A DNA stretch of 5,798 bases from the NCBI GenBank assembly GCA_030527565.1, contig JAUNAO010000037.1:1-5798 (forward strand). Direction: 5' to 3'. This document shows, in pieces, positions 3,838 to 5,798 of the stretch (positions are counted from its first letter, which is position 1; each line of letters opens with the position of its first letter). Below the pieces are notes generated by a model, which saw only the letters and a list, made by a program, of their open reading frames with translations, was not told the origin of the DNA and did not search any database. Both the position numbers and the translations under genes were made by a program. This DNA comes from Candidatus Saccharimonadota bacterium. Its GTDB lineage: Bacteria; Patescibacteriota; Saccharimonadia; Saccharimonadales; Saccharimonadaceae.

Positions 3838-5798
3838 ATGGACGCAGTCATACAATTTATTCTAATGCCAATCTTTTGGATCCCTGTTGTTGGGGTGTTG
3901 GCGTTTTTAATTTATCGCAATTATAAAAAACTAAACGAGTTGAAAGTTTTAAACGTTGATTCTGTGCTTTTGATGCTTGAAATTCCGCGCACGAATGATA
4001 AAAAAGAGCTGGCAGCGGAGCAATTGTTTGCATCCCTACATGGTATTTTAAGAGATAAAAAAGAGTTGAAAAACTCGGGCGGGGTACAGGAGCATTTGTC
4101 GTTCGAAATTGTCTCGACGGCGGGGCAGATTAGGTTCTTTGTTTGGGTGCCGAAAGTTTTGCAAAGTTTTGTCGAGGGGCAGATCTATGCGCAATATCCA
4201 ACGGTACAAATTCATAAGATCGATGAGGATTATGCTGATATGCGCGGTAAATATCCGGTTTGTTATTCGACGGAATTATCTTTGATCGAGAACGATGCTT
4301 TGCCGATTAAGACTTTCGAATCGTTTGAGGTCGATCCACTTGCGGGGATTACCGGCACACTCGCGAAGCTTGATCCGGACAATACGGAGGAAATGTGGAT
4401 CCAGATCTTGACGCGCCCGATCCCGGATGATTGGCACAAGACAACGACGGATAAATGGGTGAAAAAAATAAAGTCGGGAAAGAAGACTTTGATTTCTGGG
4501 TTTGGGATTGACTGGACTTGGTTGGTTGAAGTGCTCGGGGCTTTGTTTAGGCCGCCGGCGGGAGGAACTGGATCGGATGTAAAAGTCGAATTGTCCGAGC
4601 GGGCAAAAACCCAGATCGCGAAGGCGGAAGAGAAGGCGACAAAACTTGGTTACGAAGTAAAAATCCGTTTAGCGTATTTAGGGTCGAACGAAGTTGATGC
4701 GAAATTGAACATGCAGGCACTTGTCGGGACATTTAAGCAGTTTAACTCGACGAATTTGAATGGTTTTAAGCAAAATAAAGGGAGTTTTAGGCCGGAAGAT
4801 CTTGGGGCTTATAAAATGCGACAGTTTGCGGATCATGGCTTTATTTTAAACATCGCAGAACTCGCCTCAGTTTATCACTTGCCACACACTTCGGTTGAGA
4901 CGCCAAACATTGTTTGGGCGAGCTCGAAAACGGCGGAACCGCCAGCAAAATTACCGGTCTTAACCGGCGTAGCTTCAAATGATGAGAACATCTCGGCATT
5001 TGGGTTGACGAATTTCCGGGGAATCAATCATCAATTTGGCCTAACGCGACGCGACCGAAATCGTCATGTTTATATTATTGGCCAGACAGGGGCGGGGAAA
5101 AGCGGCCTTTTAGAGCTTCTTGCTTTGTCCGATATTTATTATAATCAGGGGTATTGCATTATCGACCCGCACGGCGATTTTGCGATTGATAACCTGAAAT
5201 TTGTGCCGGAATCGCGCGTGAAAGATGTTGTTTATTTCAACCCGGCAGATACTGCTTTCCCTGTTGCATTTAATCCGCTCGAGATTTCCGACCCGTCTAG
5301 GAAGCCAAATATCTGTTCGGAAGTGATTGGAGTTTTGAAGCGGATGTTTGGCGACTCTTGGGGTCCAAGGCTTGAACATATTCTCCGTTATACATTACTT
5401 GCTTTACTTGACCGGCCGGAAACGACGCTGCTCGATATTTCACGAATGTTGACGGATAAAAATTTCCGGAAGGAAACACTGGATTATTGCAAGGATGTAA
5501 CAGTGTTACAATTCTGGAAACATGAGTTTGGGCAGTGGAACGACAAACAGGTTAACGAGTCGATCGCGCCGGTTCTGAATAAGGTCGGGGCGTTTACGGC
5601 GAACCCGATTATCCGTAATATTATTGGGCAGCCGAAGTCATCGTTCGATATCCGGAAAATTATGGATGAGGGGAAGATTTTAGTTGTTAATCTCTCTAAG
5701 GGGCTGATCGGGGAGGATAACGCGGGGATTTTAGGGGCGTTTCTCGTAACAAAGGTCCAGCTCGCGGCGATGAGTCGGTCGGATATTCCGGATGTTGC
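3838..5798 (+). CDS. Membrane-anchored VirD4/TraG/HerA-like P-loop ATPase (3' truncated)
   Basis: The frame stays open to the window edge, giving 653 codons plus 2 nt. Residues about 4-26 form one hydrophobic membrane segment followed by a basic stretch (RNYKK), so most of the protein should lie in the cytoplasm. Residues 40-380 are an alpha/beta region without a motif I recognise; similar long N-termini occur on CPR proteins annotated as type IV secretion DNA-binding ATPases. The ATPase core starts near 400: RHVYIIGQTGAGKS has a Walker A at 415-422 (Lys421), then CIIDPHGD (441-447), FNPLE (478-482), WGPRLEHILRY (508-518) and ILVVNLSKG (614-621). The family's usual later DEFQ-like Walker B would lie beyond the window. 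The ATG follows an in-frame TAA (3832-3834), and the next ATG is inside the membrane segment, so 3838 is the likely start. Codon use is G-ending, like topA. A pump for DNA or protein at the membrane, perhaps tied to conjugation or type IV pili, is an inference; no partner gene is visible. Confidence 0.88.
   Translation, partial: MDAVIQFILMPIFWIPVVGVLAFLIYRNYKKLNELKVLNVDSVLLMLEIPRTNDKKELAAEQLFASLHGILRDKKELKNSGGVQEHLSFEIVSTAGQIRFFVWVPKVLQSFVEGQIYAQYPTVQIHKIDEDYADMRGKYPVCYSTELSLIENDALPIKTFESFEVDPLAGITGTLAKLDPDNTEEMWIQILTRPIPDDWHKTTTDKWVKKIKSGKKTLISGFGIDWTWLVEVLGALFRPPAGGTGSDVKVELSERAKTQIAKAEEKATKLGYEVKIRLAYLGSNEVDAKLNMQALVGTFKQFNSTNLNGFKQNKGSFRPEDLGAYKMRQFADHGFILNIAELASVYHLPHTSVETPNIVWASSKTAEPPAKLPVLTGVASNDENISAFGLTNFRGINHQFGLTRRDRNRHVYIIGQTGAGKSGLLELLALSDIYYNQGYCIIDPHGDFAIDNLKFVPESRVKDVVYFNPADTAFPVAFNPLEISDPSRKPNICSEVIGVLKRMFGDSWGPRLEHILRYTLLALLDRPETTLLDISRMLTDKNFRKETLDYCKDVTVLQFWKHEFGQWNDKQVNESIAPVLNKVGAFTANPIIRNIIGQPKSSFDIRKIMDEGKILVVNLSKGLIGEDNAGILGAFLVTKVQLAAMSRSDIPDV

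Noticed and set aside
5110..5479. Minus-strand frames overlapping the ATPase gene
   Set aside because: They lie opposite a well-conserved P-loop coding region and show no recognisable domain or start signals.
1..5798. CRISPR arrays, insertion sequences, integrase sites or tRNA genes
   Set aside because: No spaced direct repeats, transposase-like frames, terminal inverted repeats or cloverleaf patterns were seen on either strand.

Overview
This window looks like chromosomal sequence from a Patescibacteria/CPR-type bacterium, possibly a Saccharibacteria relative. That is an inference from three things: the large membrane-anchored TraG/HerA-type ATPase, the protein that joins a sigma region 4 to winged helices, and the very compact layout. 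No 16S or other taxonomic marker is present. The standard genetic code fits: Trp is TGG and no in-frame TGA was met, which argues against the UGA=Gly groups (Gracilibacteria, SR1). Everything supported here reads on the + strand.

Layout. (1) Positions 1-302 hold no credible protein gene. They look like a stand-alone structured RNA of about 256 nt: a perfect TATAAT box (35-40), a 5' UUCG-capped hairpin (46-65), several internal helices, and a strong intrinsic terminator (264-301) whose loop can form a long-range pseudoknot. I could not match it to 6S, tmRNA, RNase P, SRP or a known riboswitch. (2) topA (331-2598) encodes a complete bacterial type IA topoisomerase. It has no ribosome binding site, and an extended -10 box sits exactly one promoter distance upstream of the ATG, so its mRNA is probably leaderless. 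A classical terminator follows at 2606-2630. (3) The 190-nt intergenic region carries two tandem promoter-like sequences. The second is near consensus and has a perfect 12-bp palindrome over its -10. It precedes a 342-aa protein (2789-3817) with a lone sigma-70 region 4 helix-turn-helix followed by winged-helix/HARE-HTH-like modules. (4) Twenty bases later comes a third gene (3838 to the window end, truncated): an N-terminal membrane anchor, a long alpha/beta region, and a VirD4/TraG/HerA-like P-loop ATPase core. It too appears leaderless.

How the parts relate. TopA relaxes negatively supercoiled DNA. The region 4/HARE protein probably acts at RNA polymerase or promoters, and its strong palindrome-bearing promoter suggests tight, possibly self-directed, control. 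The ATPase could be a DNA or protein pump at the membrane, but no other secretion or conjugation gene is visible. The least explained element is the RNA upstream of topA. Next in interest are the orphan region 4 protein and the contrast between two apparently leaderless genes and one gene with a leader and ribosome binding site.
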